Below, in pieces: positions 7,611 to 14,533 of a DNA stretch of 35,427 nucleotides. Under the pieces are notes generated by a model. That model saw only the letters and a program-made list of their open reading frames with translations. It searched no databases and was not told the origin of the DNA. This DNA comes from Flavobacteriales bacterium UBA720 (lineage in GTDB: Bacteria > Bacteroidota > Bacteroidia > Flavobacteriales > Weeksellaceae): contig DBLQ01000077.1 in the NCBI GenBank assembly GCA_002297505.1, forward strand, positions 1 through 35,427, read 5' to 3'. Position 1 is the first letter of the stretch. Every line of letters starts with the position of its first letter. The translations under genes and the position numbers were made by a program.

Positions 7611-8276
7611 ATGGAATATAATACCGACAGAACACAGCTTATAATGCCCGAGTATGGGCGCCACATACAGCAGCTGGTGGAGCATTGCAAAAGCCTTCCG
7701 ACCAAGGAAGAACGCAACGAGATGGCTCTGGCAATTGTAGAATTCATGGGTCAGCGTAACCCACATCTTCGCGACGAGGAAAATTACAAACATAAACTTT
7801 GGGATCATCTTTTCATCCTTGCAGATTATGACCTGGATGTCGATTCGCCCTACACCATTGTCACCAGAGAAGAACTGGCAGAGCGTCCGCGGAAAATGGA
7901 CTATCCGTCATTTGACAACGATTATAAATTCTATGGCAAAAGTATTCTCCAGCTCATTGAAATGGCAATAAAATTGGATGAAGGTGATGAGAAGGACGCT
8001 CTTATTCAGGTAATTGCGAACAATATGAAGAAGTCTTACAATGTTTACAATAAGGAACATGTGAGCGATGACGTCATCTTCCGCCACCTGAAAGATTTAT
8101 CCAATCATCAGCTGGACCTTACAGGACTGGATTCTCTGGACAAAAGCAAAATCTATTATGCTAATAATAGAAACAAAAACCAGAACCAAAATAACGGCAA
8201 GAATCAAAACAATAATAACAATAATAACAACAGAAGAAAAAACAACTTCCAAAACCATAAAAACAAGAGAAGATAA
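7611..8276 (+). CDS. DUF4290 family protein with Asn/Lys-rich tail
   Basis: A 221-residue protein of the Bacteroidetes-specific DUF4290 family, function unknown. I chose the ATG at 7611 because the family begins MEYNTxR...MPEYGR; an in-frame ATG at 7590 lies inside or before the promoter element. The folded part ends near residue 180 and is followed by a low-complexity Asn/Gln/Lys/Arg tail encoded by AAT/AAC repeats, probably disordered and possibly nucleic-acid binding. The stop codon overlaps the murA start by one base (TAATG), so the two genes are translated together, placing this protein in a cell-envelope context. Confidence 0.85.
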   Translation: MEYNTDRTQLIMPEYGRHIQQLVEHCKSLPTKEERNEMALAIVEFMGQRNPHLRDEENYKHKLWDHLFILADYDLDVDSPYTIVTREELAERPRKMDYPSFDNDYKFYGKSILQLIEMAIKLDEGDEKDALIQVIANNMKKSYNVYNKEHVSDDVIFRHLKDLSNHQLDLTGLDSLDKSKIYYANNRNKNQNQNNGKNQNNNNNNNNRRKNNFQNHKNKRR

Positions 8277-9583
8277 TGAGCGGAGCTTTCGAAATAAGAG
8301 GAGGAAAGAGATTAAGCGGTGAGATTACACCACAGGGCGCGAAGAATGAAGCTTTGCAAATTCTCTGTGCGGTATTGCTGACCGAGGATGAAGTGCGGAT
8401 TACCAATATTCCCGATATTAAAGATGTGAATAAACTGATTGAGATTCTTCAGGATTTCAATGTTAAGGTCACTAAAAATGGTAAAGGTGATTATACTTTC
8501 AAATCTGATGAAGTTAATTTCGATTATATCAAATCCAATGAGTTTAAAAAAGACGGCGCTAAACTGAGAGGCTCAGTGATGATTCTTGGCCCGATGCTCG
8601 CGCGTTTTGGTGAGGCTTACATGCCGACGCCGGGCGGTGACAAGATAGGCCGAAGACGTCTTGACACACACTTCCAGGGTTTTGTGGAATTGGGTGCGGA
8701 GTTCAGTTTTGATGAAGAAGACCAATATTATTCTCTGAAAGCTAAAGAATTGACCGGGAAATTTATTTTGCTGGAAGAAGCTTCTGTAACCGGAACAGCC
8801 AATATTGTAATGGCCGCTGTTTTAGCCAAAGGAAAAACCAGAATTTACAATGCTGCCTGTGAACCATACCTTCAGCAACTCTGCAAAATGCTGAATCGCA
8901 TGGGCGCCAACATTACCGGAATCGGCTCCAATCTTTTAACCATCGATGGTGTAGAGAAACTACACGGAACAGAGCACACCATGCTGCCGGATATGGTAGA
9001 AATTGGCTCCTGGATTGGATTGGCAGCAATGACCAAATCAGAAATCACCATCAAAAATGTGAACTGGAACCAGTTGGGTGTTATTCCGAACACTTTCAGA
9101 AAGCTAGGCATCGAGCTTGAACAGAGAGGAGACGATATTTATATCCCTTCTCAGGATCATTATAAAGTCCAAAAGTTTATCGACGGTTCTATCCTCACGG
9201 TTTCTGATGCGCCTTGGCCGGGTTTCACACCAGATTTGTTGTCGATTATTTTAGTCGTCGCCACTCAGGCAAAAGGTTCTGTTTTGATTCATCAGAAAAT
9301 GTTTGAAAGCCGACTGTTCTTTGTAGACAAACTGATCGACATGGGTGCACAGATCATCCTGTGCGACCCACACAGAGCAACAGTTATAGGTCTCAATCAG
9401 GAAACGCCACTGCGAGGAACCACGATGGTGTCACCGGACATCCGTGCTGGTAATGCTTTGCTGATCGCTGCATTGTCAGCCGAAGGAAAATCCGTGATTC
9501 AAAACATCGAACAGATCGATCGTGGCTATGAAAATATCGATGAAAGATTGAGAGCGATTGGTGCGGATATCCGAAGAATTTAA
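8276..9583 (+). CDS. murA: UDP-N-acetylglucosamine 1-carboxyvinyltransferase MurA, Cys-to-Asp active site
   Basis: A 435-residue enolpyruvyl transferase catalysing the first committed step of peptidoglycan synthesis (UDP-GlcNAc plus PEP). The PEP-binding Lys is K23 in PQGAKNEAL. The catalytic loop reads MPTPGGDKIGRRRLDTH, so the residue equivalent to E. coli Cys115 is Asp122. This is a known natural variant that supports catalysis but removes the thiol alkylated by fosfomycin, so the enzyme is expected to be fosfomycin-insensitive. The C-terminal DIRAGNALLIAAL and RGYENIDERLRAIGA motifs are intact. It forms an operon with DUF4290 through a TAATG overlap and ends at a strong terminator. Confidence 0.97.
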   Translation: MSGAFEIRGGKRLSGEITPQGAKNEALQILCAVLLTEDEVRITNIPDIKDVNKLIEILQDFNVKVTKNGKGDYTFKSDEVNFDYIKSNEFKKDGAKLRGSVMILGPMLARFGEAYMPTPGGDKIGRRRLDTHFQGFVELGAEFSFDEEDQYYSLKAKELTGKFILLEEASVTGTANIVMAAVLAKGKTRIYNAACEPYLQQLCKMLNRMGANITGIGSNLLTIDGVEKLHGTEHTMLPDMVEIGSWIGLAAMTKSEITIKNVNWNQLGVIPNTFRKLGIELEQRGDDIYIPSQDHYKVQKFIDGSILTVSDAPWPGFTPDLLSIILVVATQAKGSVLIHQKMFESRLFFVDKLIDMGAQIILCDPHRATVIGLNQETPLRGTTMVSPDIRAGNALLIAALSAEGKSVIQNIEQIDRGYENIDERLRAIGADIRRI

Positions 9584-9589
9584 ATTTGG

Positions 9590-9617
9590 TTGATGGTTTT
9601 TAGTTGTCTGTTGATGG
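9590..9617 (+). repeat. Degenerate TTGATGG heptamer array after murA
   Basis: TTGATGG occurs at 9590-9596 and again at 9611-9617, exactly three 7-base units apart, with degenerate units (TTTTTAG, TTGTCTG) between. It has the same unit, orientation and post-stop position as the comF and lipB arrays. Confidence 0.6.
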
Positions 9618-9643
9618 CTAAAATCAAATTTGATATAAAATAA

Positions 9644-9676
9644 AAGGAAGCTCTTTAAGAAGCTTCCTTTTTTTTT
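9644..9676. terminator. Bidirectional intrinsic terminator between murA and the NIL gene
   Basis: AAGGAAGCT (9644-9652) pairs perfectly with AGCTTCCTT (9661-9669) over an 8-base loop. Nine Ts follow on the plus strand and a T-rich tail follows on the minus strand. The stop codon of the minus-strand gene (9655-9657) lies in the loop. Confidence 0.9.
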
Positions 9677-9963
9677 GTCACGTCAATCTGGCTGTTGACC
9701 AACTTATATTTTTTGAGATAATTGTCCAGATATTCCAGGGAGGCTTCATCAACTCTCAGCTTGAGCTGGATGTTTCCGAAATTATTACCGTTGATGTACT
9801 CCAGATCGGCATTAATGATTTTATAAGCAATTCCGAACTGGCTGTAAATGGTATTAAGCAAAATATCAAAACGGATTTTGCCATTCATATGGACTTCCAG
9901 AATAATATCTTTTTCAGCATTGGGGAAGAACGGTTGCACGCTCTTTTCGTTGGGATAAATCAT
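9655..9963 (-). CDS. Stand-alone NIL-domain (ACT-like) protein
   Basis: A 102-residue protein, almost entirely one NIL domain: ILEVHMNG, then an FDILLNTIYSQFGIAYKII helix-strand unit, then NGNNFGNIQLKLRVDEASLEYLDNYL (quoted here only as the family pattern FG-x-hydrophobic). NIL domains are best known as the methionine-sensing C-terminus of the MetN transporter ATPase; alone, such a domain may sense or bind a sulfur amino acid, which is inference. I took the ATG at 9963 because the longer frame from 10011 would overlap the upstream gene. The last codons (VTKKKEAS) are read from the terminator's A-tract and hairpin arm. Co-transcribed 4 bases downstream of DUF4395. Confidence 0.7.
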   Translation of the reverse strand: MIYPNEKSVQPFFPNAEKDIILEVHMNGKIRFDILLNTIYSQFGIAYKIINADLEYINGNNFGNIQLKLRVDEASLEYLDNYLKKYKLVNSQIDVTKKKEAS

Positions 9964-9967
9964 ATTT

Positions 9968-10408
9968 TTATTTTTTTGGAAGTTTAACATTTCGCAGAAT
10001 CGGAATAACAAAGTAGTTATAAATGTAGCACCCTAAACAGATGCGGAATACGCTTTCCACAGAAGCCAGCACGATGAGAAAAATACCGAGGTAGATGCCA
10101 GCCTGCGAATCAAAATAGATGGCAATCAGCAAAGATAGTATCAGTCCCAGTGAGGCTGCAAATCTTTTGGGTCCTGCAAAAACCAGTTTTTTCTCGAAAT
10201 GTAAATAGGCACTGACTTTCTTTGCTACAAAAAAAAGCGGCGACATAACAACTCCCGTAGCTCGGATAAGAAAATCCAGAACTACAAAATACAGCAGCCA
10301 CTGCTGCTGAAAATGAAGTCCGAAAATCGCGAGAAGCACAATCTGATAAGCTACGATTGAGATTACGTTTTCATCAACATAAAGGTTCTTAGCTTTAGTT
10401 TTTTCCAT
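9968..10408 (-). CDS. DUF4395 family membrane protein
   Basis: A 146-residue integral membrane protein. The family pattern is clear: VDENVISIVAYQIVLLAIFG, then YFVVLDFLIRA, then AGPKRFAASLGLILSLL, and the C-terminal CLGCYIYNYF containing a conserved CxxC-like pair. About four membrane segments alternate with these motifs. In other bacteria DUF4395 genes often lie beside sulfurtransferase or thioredoxin genes, hinting at sulfur or thiol metabolism; no biochemical function is established. It precedes the NIL gene in an operon and follows a leader that contains an intrinsic terminator, so expression is probably controlled by premature termination. Confidence 0.85.
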   Translation of the reverse strand: MEKTKAKNLYVDENVISIVAYQIVLLAIFGLHFQQQWLLYFVVLDFLIRATGVVMSPLFFVAKKVSAYLHFEKKLVFAGPKRFAASLGLILSLLIAIYFDSQAGIYLGIFLIVLASVESVFRICLGCYIYNYFVIPILRNVKLPKK

Positions 10409-10428
10409 AGTTTCTGAATTTAAAAATT

Positions 10429-10460
10429 AAAAAAAAGCTTCACCTGGTAAGGCGAAGCTT
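10429..10460 (-). terminator. Leader terminator upstream of DUF4395
   Basis: On the minus strand GGCGAAGCTT's complement and AAGCTTCACC's complement (10451-10460 with 10435-10444) form a 10-bp stem with one wobble and a 6-base loop, followed by eight Ts (10436-10429). It sits about 20 bases before the DUF4395 start, in sense orientation. Confidence 0.85.
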
Positions 10461-10536
10461 TCACACACTCTCTCCTACCAAACGATTACTTGGCGTGACA
10501 CATTATGATATGAGGGAATATGCTTATCATTTAATT
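10429..10536 (-). ncRNA. Structured leader RNA of the DUF4395-NIL operon (riboswitch or attenuator candidate)
   Basis: Transcription from the consensus promoter at 10543-10573 would start near 10536 and meet a strong terminator ending at 10429, giving an RNA of about 105 nt ahead of the DUF4395 ATG. Upstream of the terminator the RNA can form a long closing helix (10512-10522 with 10464-10474, ten of eleven pairs including wobbles) enclosing two hairpins: 10499-10503 with 10508-10512, and CCAA/TTGG (10478-10481 with 10490-10493). A competing pairing, 10474-10480 with 10445-10452, would open the terminator. No known riboswitch consensus that I recall (SAM-I, SAM-II, TPP, cobalamin, preQ1) fits. 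It could also be a free small RNA. Confidence 0.6.
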
Positions 10537-10542
10537 CTGATA

Positions 10543-10573
10543 CAAATATATAAATTATTTAATTCCCACCAAA
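10543..10573 (-). promoter_or_regulatory. Full consensus promoter of the DUF4395-NIL leader
   Basis: On the minus strand TTTG (10573-10570), a 19-base spacer and TATATTTG (10550-10543) match the Bacteroidetes housekeeping consensus. This is the best full promoter in the window. Confidence 0.75.
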
Positions 10574-10589
10574 TAAGTAGGAATTAAAT
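10557..10589. promoter_or_regulatory. 10-bp inverted repeat straddling the -33 element (operator or weak terminator)
   Basis: ATTTAATTCC (10557-10566) and GGAATTAAAT (10580-10589) are perfect inverted repeats separated by 13 bases that include the -33 TTTG. It could be a regulator site, or a weak terminator for the lipoprotein gene ending at 10607. Confidence 0.5.
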
Positions 10590-10606
10590 TTCAAAAAAAA
10601 ATAGGA

Positions 10607-11248
10607 TTACAATTCTCCTATTTTATCAATTTTATTGGAATTTGCCAATCCATTGGGGTTGCAGCCCGGCTCGCCTTCCGGGACTTTCAGTTTTTTGTCC
10701 TTGTAAAACTTTTCCCAAAAGACATTGGTCTCTTTGGTTTTTGGGTCTATGAAAGTCATTGGTTCTAAATGAAAAATCTGATGATCCCGAAACGCTCTTT
10801 CTACAAAATCGGAACAGTAGTAGGATTTTTCATCCAGAATATAATTGAAATTATAAGGTCTTCCCAGCAATGTTTCAGCTTTGGTAACAGCATTTGGGAC
10901 AGCCGATCGAAACTCAGGCTTCAATCTGTAGACATCAATTTTCGGTCCGGATTTGGTTTGATCTTTCAGGAAAGAATCTAGTTTCTGCTTTTGAGAACCA
11001 CCTTTCGGCGCAGCGTGCAAAACATAAATGTGATGATCCTCTTTTTTCACGATGCCAATATGATCGTAAGACGTTTTCTTCTCTGTCTGTGTCACGTTAT
11101 TGATGGCACCAGACAATCCAGAATCTACAGAAGGCACGAAAAGTAAATCGCCGTTTTCCAAAATAGAGGTATTGTACGTTTTGCAACTGATCAAAAAAAA
11201 CAGCGCAAAAATACAGGAAAGAAAATTACTTTTTAAAATTTTTCTCAT
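10607..11248 (-). CDS. YiiX/YaeF-like permuted papain-fold lipoprotein
   Basis: A 213-residue lipoprotein counted from the ATG at 11248: MRKILK, a hydrophobic core, and a lipobox FLISC with Cys22. The mature part matches the permuted NlpC/P60-type YiiX/YaeF family: the N-terminal GDLLFVPS strand, YDHIGIV carrying the catalytic His, and later SYYCSDFVERAF carrying the catalytic Cys. A cell-envelope amidase or peptidase acting on peptidoglycan or lipids is likely; the substrate is unknown. The start overlaps the end of the DUF1801 gene by 23 bases, so the two are probably co-transcribed. A longer frame from 11266 is possible but would spoil the signal peptide. Confidence 0.78.
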   Translation of the reverse strand: MRKILKSNFLSCIFALFFLISCKTYNTSILENGDLLFVPSVDSGLSGAINNVTQTEKKTSYDHIGIVKKEDHHIYVLHAAPKGGSQKQKLDSFLKDQTKSGPKIDVYRLKPEFRSAVPNAVTKAETLLGRPYNFNYILDEKSYYCSDFVERAFRDHQIFHLEPMTFIDPKTKETNVFWEKFYKDKKLKVPEGEPGCNPNGLANSNKIDKIGEL

Positions 11249-11681
11249 AGGAAGCAATCCACTCATCTACAGTAATTTTCTGGCAAAGCTCACCCAGCAG
11301 ATCATAGGTAATATCATCCATTTTTTTGAATCGGATACAGGATTTTCCCATATCCAGCTTTTTTTTGGAATGCTTGGGAAATTCCAAAACAAACCAGTCT
11401 AAAAGTTCGGCATCTGCATAAATTCCCATATGATAGAACGCGACAAAATTCTTCTGCGAAGCCACACTGATAAACGGCAGCGGCGTATCCTTGGCACAAT
11501 GATAGCCCGGAGGATAGGTTTTCATTGGAACCACCCAGGTCACCATTCCGTATTGAATGATCGGCTCAAAACCTTCCGGAAGGTTTCCGTTCACAGTTTC
11601 GAGGAGTTTTCGGAAGGCGTCCTGTCTATCCTCCGGAATCTGAGAAATGTAGGCCTCTATGGAATCAGCAAAAATCTGCAT
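11226..11681 (-). CDS. DUF1801 domain protein
   Basis: A 151-residue cytosolic protein of the DUF1801 (YdhG-like) family, which adopts a frataxin-like fold; its role is not settled. Recognisable segments are the N-terminal SIEAYISQIPEDRQDAFRKL helix, EPIIQYGMVTWVVP, PLPFISVASQKNFVAFYHMG, and the C-terminal GKSCIRFKKMDDI. There is no signal peptide or membrane segment. It is the first gene of a two-gene unit with the YiiX-like lipoprotein and diverges from the aminotransferase gene on the plus strand. Confidence 0.85.
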   Translation of the reverse strand: MQIFADSIEAYISQIPEDRQDAFRKLLETVNGNLPEGFEPIIQYGMVTWVVPMKTYPPGYHCAKDTPLPFISVASQKNFVAFYHMGIYADAELLDWFVLEFPKHSKKKLDMGKSCIRFKKMDDITYDLLGELCQKITVDEWIASYEKNFKK

Positions 11682-11735
11682 TGGCGAATTTATTTTAAAT
11701 CAAAAATACTAATTTTTTTGTTGAAAATTAAAGCT

Positions 11736-11743
11736 TATTTTTG
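11736..11743 (+). promoter_or_regulatory. -7 element of the aminotransferase gene
   Basis: TATTTTTG matches TAnnTTTG, 20 bases before the ATG at 11764. A TTTG at 11717-11720 lies 15 bases upstream. Confidence 0.5.
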
Positions 11744-11763
11744 TACTTCAAAGTTTAAAAATA

Positions 11764-12966
11764 ATGCCGAAAATATCGCAACGAGCGCAGCATATGCCTG
11801 CATCCCCTGTCAGAAAATTAGTCCCATTTGCCACCGCTGCAAAACAGAAAGGAATCAAAGTCTACCACCTCAATATTGGTCAGCCGGACATCGAAACGCC
11901 ACAAACGGCTCTGGATGCTGTAAAAAACATAGACTTAAAAGTTTTGGAATATGCGCTGTCAGAAGGAAATCTGGACTACAGAATTGCACTCAGAGATTAT
12001 TACCATTCTTTAGGTTTTACAGATCTTACGACAGATAATTTCATCGTGACCAACGGCGGTTCCGAAGCTTTGAATTTCGCGATTTCCACCTTGTGTGATG
12101 ATGGCGATGAGATCATTATCCCGGAACCTTATTACGCGAATTATAATGGATTTGCCGGAACTTTCAATATCAATATTATTGCGGTTCCTTCGACCATCGA
12201 CACAGGATTTGCACTGCCTTCAATTGAAGAATTCGAGAAAAGAATTACGGATAAAACGAGAGCGATTGTGATTTGTAATCCCGGAAATCCAACCGGCTAT
12301 CTGTATTCCAGAGAGGAACTTCAGCAACTGGCTGACATCGCGAAAAAACACGATGTGGTAATCATTTCTGACGAAGTTTACAGAGAATATGTTTACGACG
12401 GAGAGCAACAAATCTCGATGTTCGAATTTCCGGAAGTTGCCGACAATGTGATTGTTATTGATTCAGAATCTAAAAGATACTCGATGTGTGGCGCAAGAAT
12501 CGGATGTCTCATCACGCGTTCCAAAAAAATCCACGATGCGGCAATTCTATTTGCCCAAGCCAGATTGAGTCCTGTTTTGTTAGGTCAAATTGCCGCCACT
12601 GCCGCCCACAAGAACGATGCGGAATATATTGCCAAAGTGAGAGAAGAATATACAGAGCGGAGAAATCTTTTGGTAAGCTTATTGAATGAAATCCCGGGAG
12701 TGATCTGTCCAAAACCGAAAGGTGCTTTTTATTGCGGTGTAGAATTGCCGGTAGACGATACCGAAAAATTCGCACAATGGCTGTTGGAAAGTTATTCCAA
12801 CAAAAGCGAAACGGTGATGGTAGCGCCAATGGGTGGCTTCTACAGCAATCCGGAATTGGGAAAAAAACAGGTCAGAATCGCATATGTTCTGAATCAAAAT
12901 GACATTAGAAGAAGCGTCGAGATTCTGAAAGATGCGATTGCGAAATACAATACAGCGTTTGCATAA
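11764..12966 (+). CDS. PLP-dependent class I/II aminotransferase (aspartate aminotransferase-like)
   Basis: A 400-residue fold-type I aminotransferase of the cytosol. Landmarks are the substrate-side LNIGQPDIETPQ, the cofactor-contact TNGGSEALNFAI, NPGNPTGYLYSREEL, SDEVYREYVYDGE, and the Schiff-base lysine in SESKRYSMCGARIGC; the Arg that binds the substrate carboxylate lies in KQVRIAYVL near the C-terminus. The specific amino acid cannot be fixed by reading alone; aspartate or aromatic substrates are both plausible. The next gene follows after 15 bases, suggesting co-transcription with the lipoprotein and possibly the desaturase. Confidence 0.9.
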   Translation: MPKISQRAQHMPASPVRKLVPFATAAKQKGIKVYHLNIGQPDIETPQTALDAVKNIDLKVLEYALSEGNLDYRIALRDYYHSLGFTDLTTDNFIVTNGGSEALNFAISTLCDDGDEIIIPEPYYANYNGFAGTFNINIIAVPSTIDTGFALPSIEEFEKRITDKTRAIVICNPGNPTGYLYSREELQQLADIAKKHDVVIISDEVYREYVYDGEQQISMFEFPEVADNVIVIDSESKRYSMCGARIGCLITRSKKIHDAAILFAQARLSPVLLGQIAATAAHKNDAEYIAKVREEYTERRNLLVSLLNEIPGVICPKPKGAFYCGVELPVDDTEKFAQWLLESYSNKSETVMVAPMGGFYSNPELGKKQVRIAYVLNQNDIRRSVEILKDAIAKYNTAFA

Positions 12967-12981
12967 TTAAATTTTGAACTG

Positions 12982-13680
12982 ATGAAAATACTTAAAATTG
13001 GATTCATATTATCCGCAATTTCTTTGTTCCTGCTGAGTTGTACCACCACAGCACAGACTACTTCGGCGATTAAATCGGTTTCCTACACGCACACTTTTGG
13101 ACGTGGCGGATCTACTTCCATCACAGCAACTCCGGATTCTTTGGAATCTGTTGCGAGAGGTGGCAGAACGCAGGAATTTCCAAATGTCAGCAAAAAAATC
13201 AATGCTAAAGATTGGCAAAATCTCGTTTCCGGTATCAACGTTTCTACTTTGGACAAAACTCAAAGTGGCGAAAGACGCGGCGTTTATGACGGTCCGGACC
13301 AGATTTTCAGGATCGTAACCAAGGAAAAGGAATACGAAACGGCTCTTAATGCTACAAAAATACTCTTCGGCAAATCTACTGCAGAAGATTTCGAAAATCT
13401 GAACGAAGAAACTTTCCTCGAAATCTTCGATGGTGTTCCTCAGAAAGAACTTGCGAAATCTGACTTACTGGGAAGCAACATTGTGGACCTTATCTCCGAA
13501 AAATCCGGCTTCCTGAAATCCAAAGGCGAAGCGAAAAGGGAACTTGCCGGTAATGCGATCTCCGTCAACAAAACTAAAGTTGGAGAAGATTTCACAGTTT
13601 CAGAAAGCGACCTGATCGACGGAAAATTTCTGCTTCTTCAGAAAGGAAAGAAAAATTATTTCATCGTAAAAGGCGTTTAA
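12982..13680 (+). CDS. Lipoprotein of unknown function
   Basis: A 232-residue predicted lipoprotein: MKILK start, hydrophobic core and lipobox FLLSC with Cys20, followed by a Thr/Ser-rich linker. I do not recognise the family. The mature region has a short beta-rich stretch (SVSYTHTFGRGGSTSITATP), a middle helical part and a Lys/Glu-rich C-terminus ending in KKNYFIVKGV. It is probably attached to the inner or outer membrane facing the periplasm. It lies 15 bases after the aminotransferase and 28 bases before the desaturase on the same strand. Confidence 0.75.
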   Translation: MKILKIGFILSAISLFLLSCTTTAQTTSAIKSVSYTHTFGRGGSTSITATPDSLESVARGGRTQEFPNVSKKINAKDWQNLVSGINVSTLDKTQSGERRGVYDGPDQIFRIVTKEKEYETALNATKILFGKSTAEDFENLNEETFLEIFDGVPQKELAKSDLLGSNIVDLISEKSGFLKSKGEAKRELAGNAISVNKTKVGEDFTVSESDLIDGKFLLLQKGKKNYFIVKGV

Positions 13681-13708
13681 ATCCTCAACAAATTACATAT
13701 TCATTTTA

Positions 13709-14461
13709 ATGACAATTATTATATTTATCATCATACTCTGGTACTCCGGATTATTTTTTCAGACTTTTTTTCTCCACCGTTATGCAGCGCATCAGACCTT
13801 CAAAATGTCCAAGTTTGGAGAGAAACTGTGCTATGTATTGACGTGGATCACGCAAGGTTCCAATTACCTCTCTGCCTATGGCTACGGCGTGATGCACCGG
13901 CTGCACCATGCGTATGCAGATACGGAGAAAGATCCGCATTCGCCGAAATACGATGCTAATCTTTTCGCCATGATGTGGCGCACCAAGAAAATCTATCAGC
14001 AAATCAATGATCAAAAAGCTAAAATTGAAGATCGTTTTACCAAGAATGTCCCGCAATGGAAAGGCTTTGACAAGTTTGCAAGCTCCTGGGCATCCAGAAT
14101 TGGCTGGGCAATTTTGTACACTGTGTTTTTCTACTTTTTTGCAACTGCGTGGTGGCAATGGCTGCTATTGCCTGTAGCTTACATGATGGCACCAATTCAT
14201 GGTGTGATCATCAACTGGTTTGGTCACATTTACGGATATGTGAATTTCAAAGTTTCTGACACTTCCAAAAATCTACTGAGATTTGATTGGCTGATGATGG
14301 GCGAAGCTTACCATAACAACCATCACAAACACGGCGGAAGAGCCAATTTCGGCGGCGTGAGATGGCATGAGATAGATGTCACTTATTGTATCATGATTGT
14401 TCTGGACAAGATGAAATTAATAAAGTTAAATCCTGTGGCTGTTGTTAAAAAAGATATTTGA
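13709..14461 (+). CDS. Acyl-CoA/fatty acid desaturase
   Basis: A 250-residue membrane desaturase that introduces a double bond into acyl chains using a di-iron centre. The three His boxes are present: LHRYAAH near residue 22, MHRLHHAYAD, and EAYHNNHHKHGG near the C-terminus; WFGHIYGYVNF precedes the last box as usual. About four membrane segments lie between them (residues 2-18, around 40-55, and two between 130 and 175). It probably adjusts membrane fluidity. It is the last gene of a three-gene plus-strand run and is followed by a bidirectional terminator. Confidence 0.92.
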   Translation: MTIIIFIIILWYSGLFFQTFFLHRYAAHQTFKMSKFGEKLCYVLTWITQGSNYLSAYGYGVMHRLHHAYADTEKDPHSPKYDANLFAMMWRTKKIYQQINDQKAKIEDRFTKNVPQWKGFDKFASSWASRIGWAILYTVFFYFFATAWWQWLLLPVAYMMAPIHGVIINWFGHIYGYVNFKVSDTSKNLLRFDWLMMGEAYHNNHHKHGGRANFGGVRWHEIDVTYCIMIVLDKMKLIKLNPVAVVKKDI

Positions 14462-14482
14462 GAAGTCATCCACTTTACATAA

Positions 14483-14520
14483 AAAAAATACCGCTGAGGC
14501 TATCTCAACGGTATTTTTTT
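14483..14520. terminator. Bidirectional terminator between the desaturase and 2OG oxygenase genes
   Basis: An A-rich arm ending AATACCG pairs with CGGTATT, with TGAG (14495-14498)/CTCA (14504-14507) continuing the stem after a C-A mismatch. T-tracts occur on both strands between the convergent genes. Confidence 0.88.
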
Positions 14521-14533
14521 TAATGATCAAATT

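Noticed and set aside
9655..9963. Truncated metN pseudogene
   Set aside because: The NIL domain has its own start, reads to a clean stop, and shows no remnant of an ATPase domain upstream, where an intact DUF4395 gene lies.
10429..10536. SAM-I, SAM-II, TPP or cobalamin riboswitch
   Set aside because: The conserved cores of these classes, as far as I can recall them, are not present; the leader is reported as an unassigned candidate.
11430..12038. 202-residue open frame spanning the DUF1801/aminotransferase gap
   Set aside because: It crosses a promoter region and overlaps two well-supported genes in other frames.
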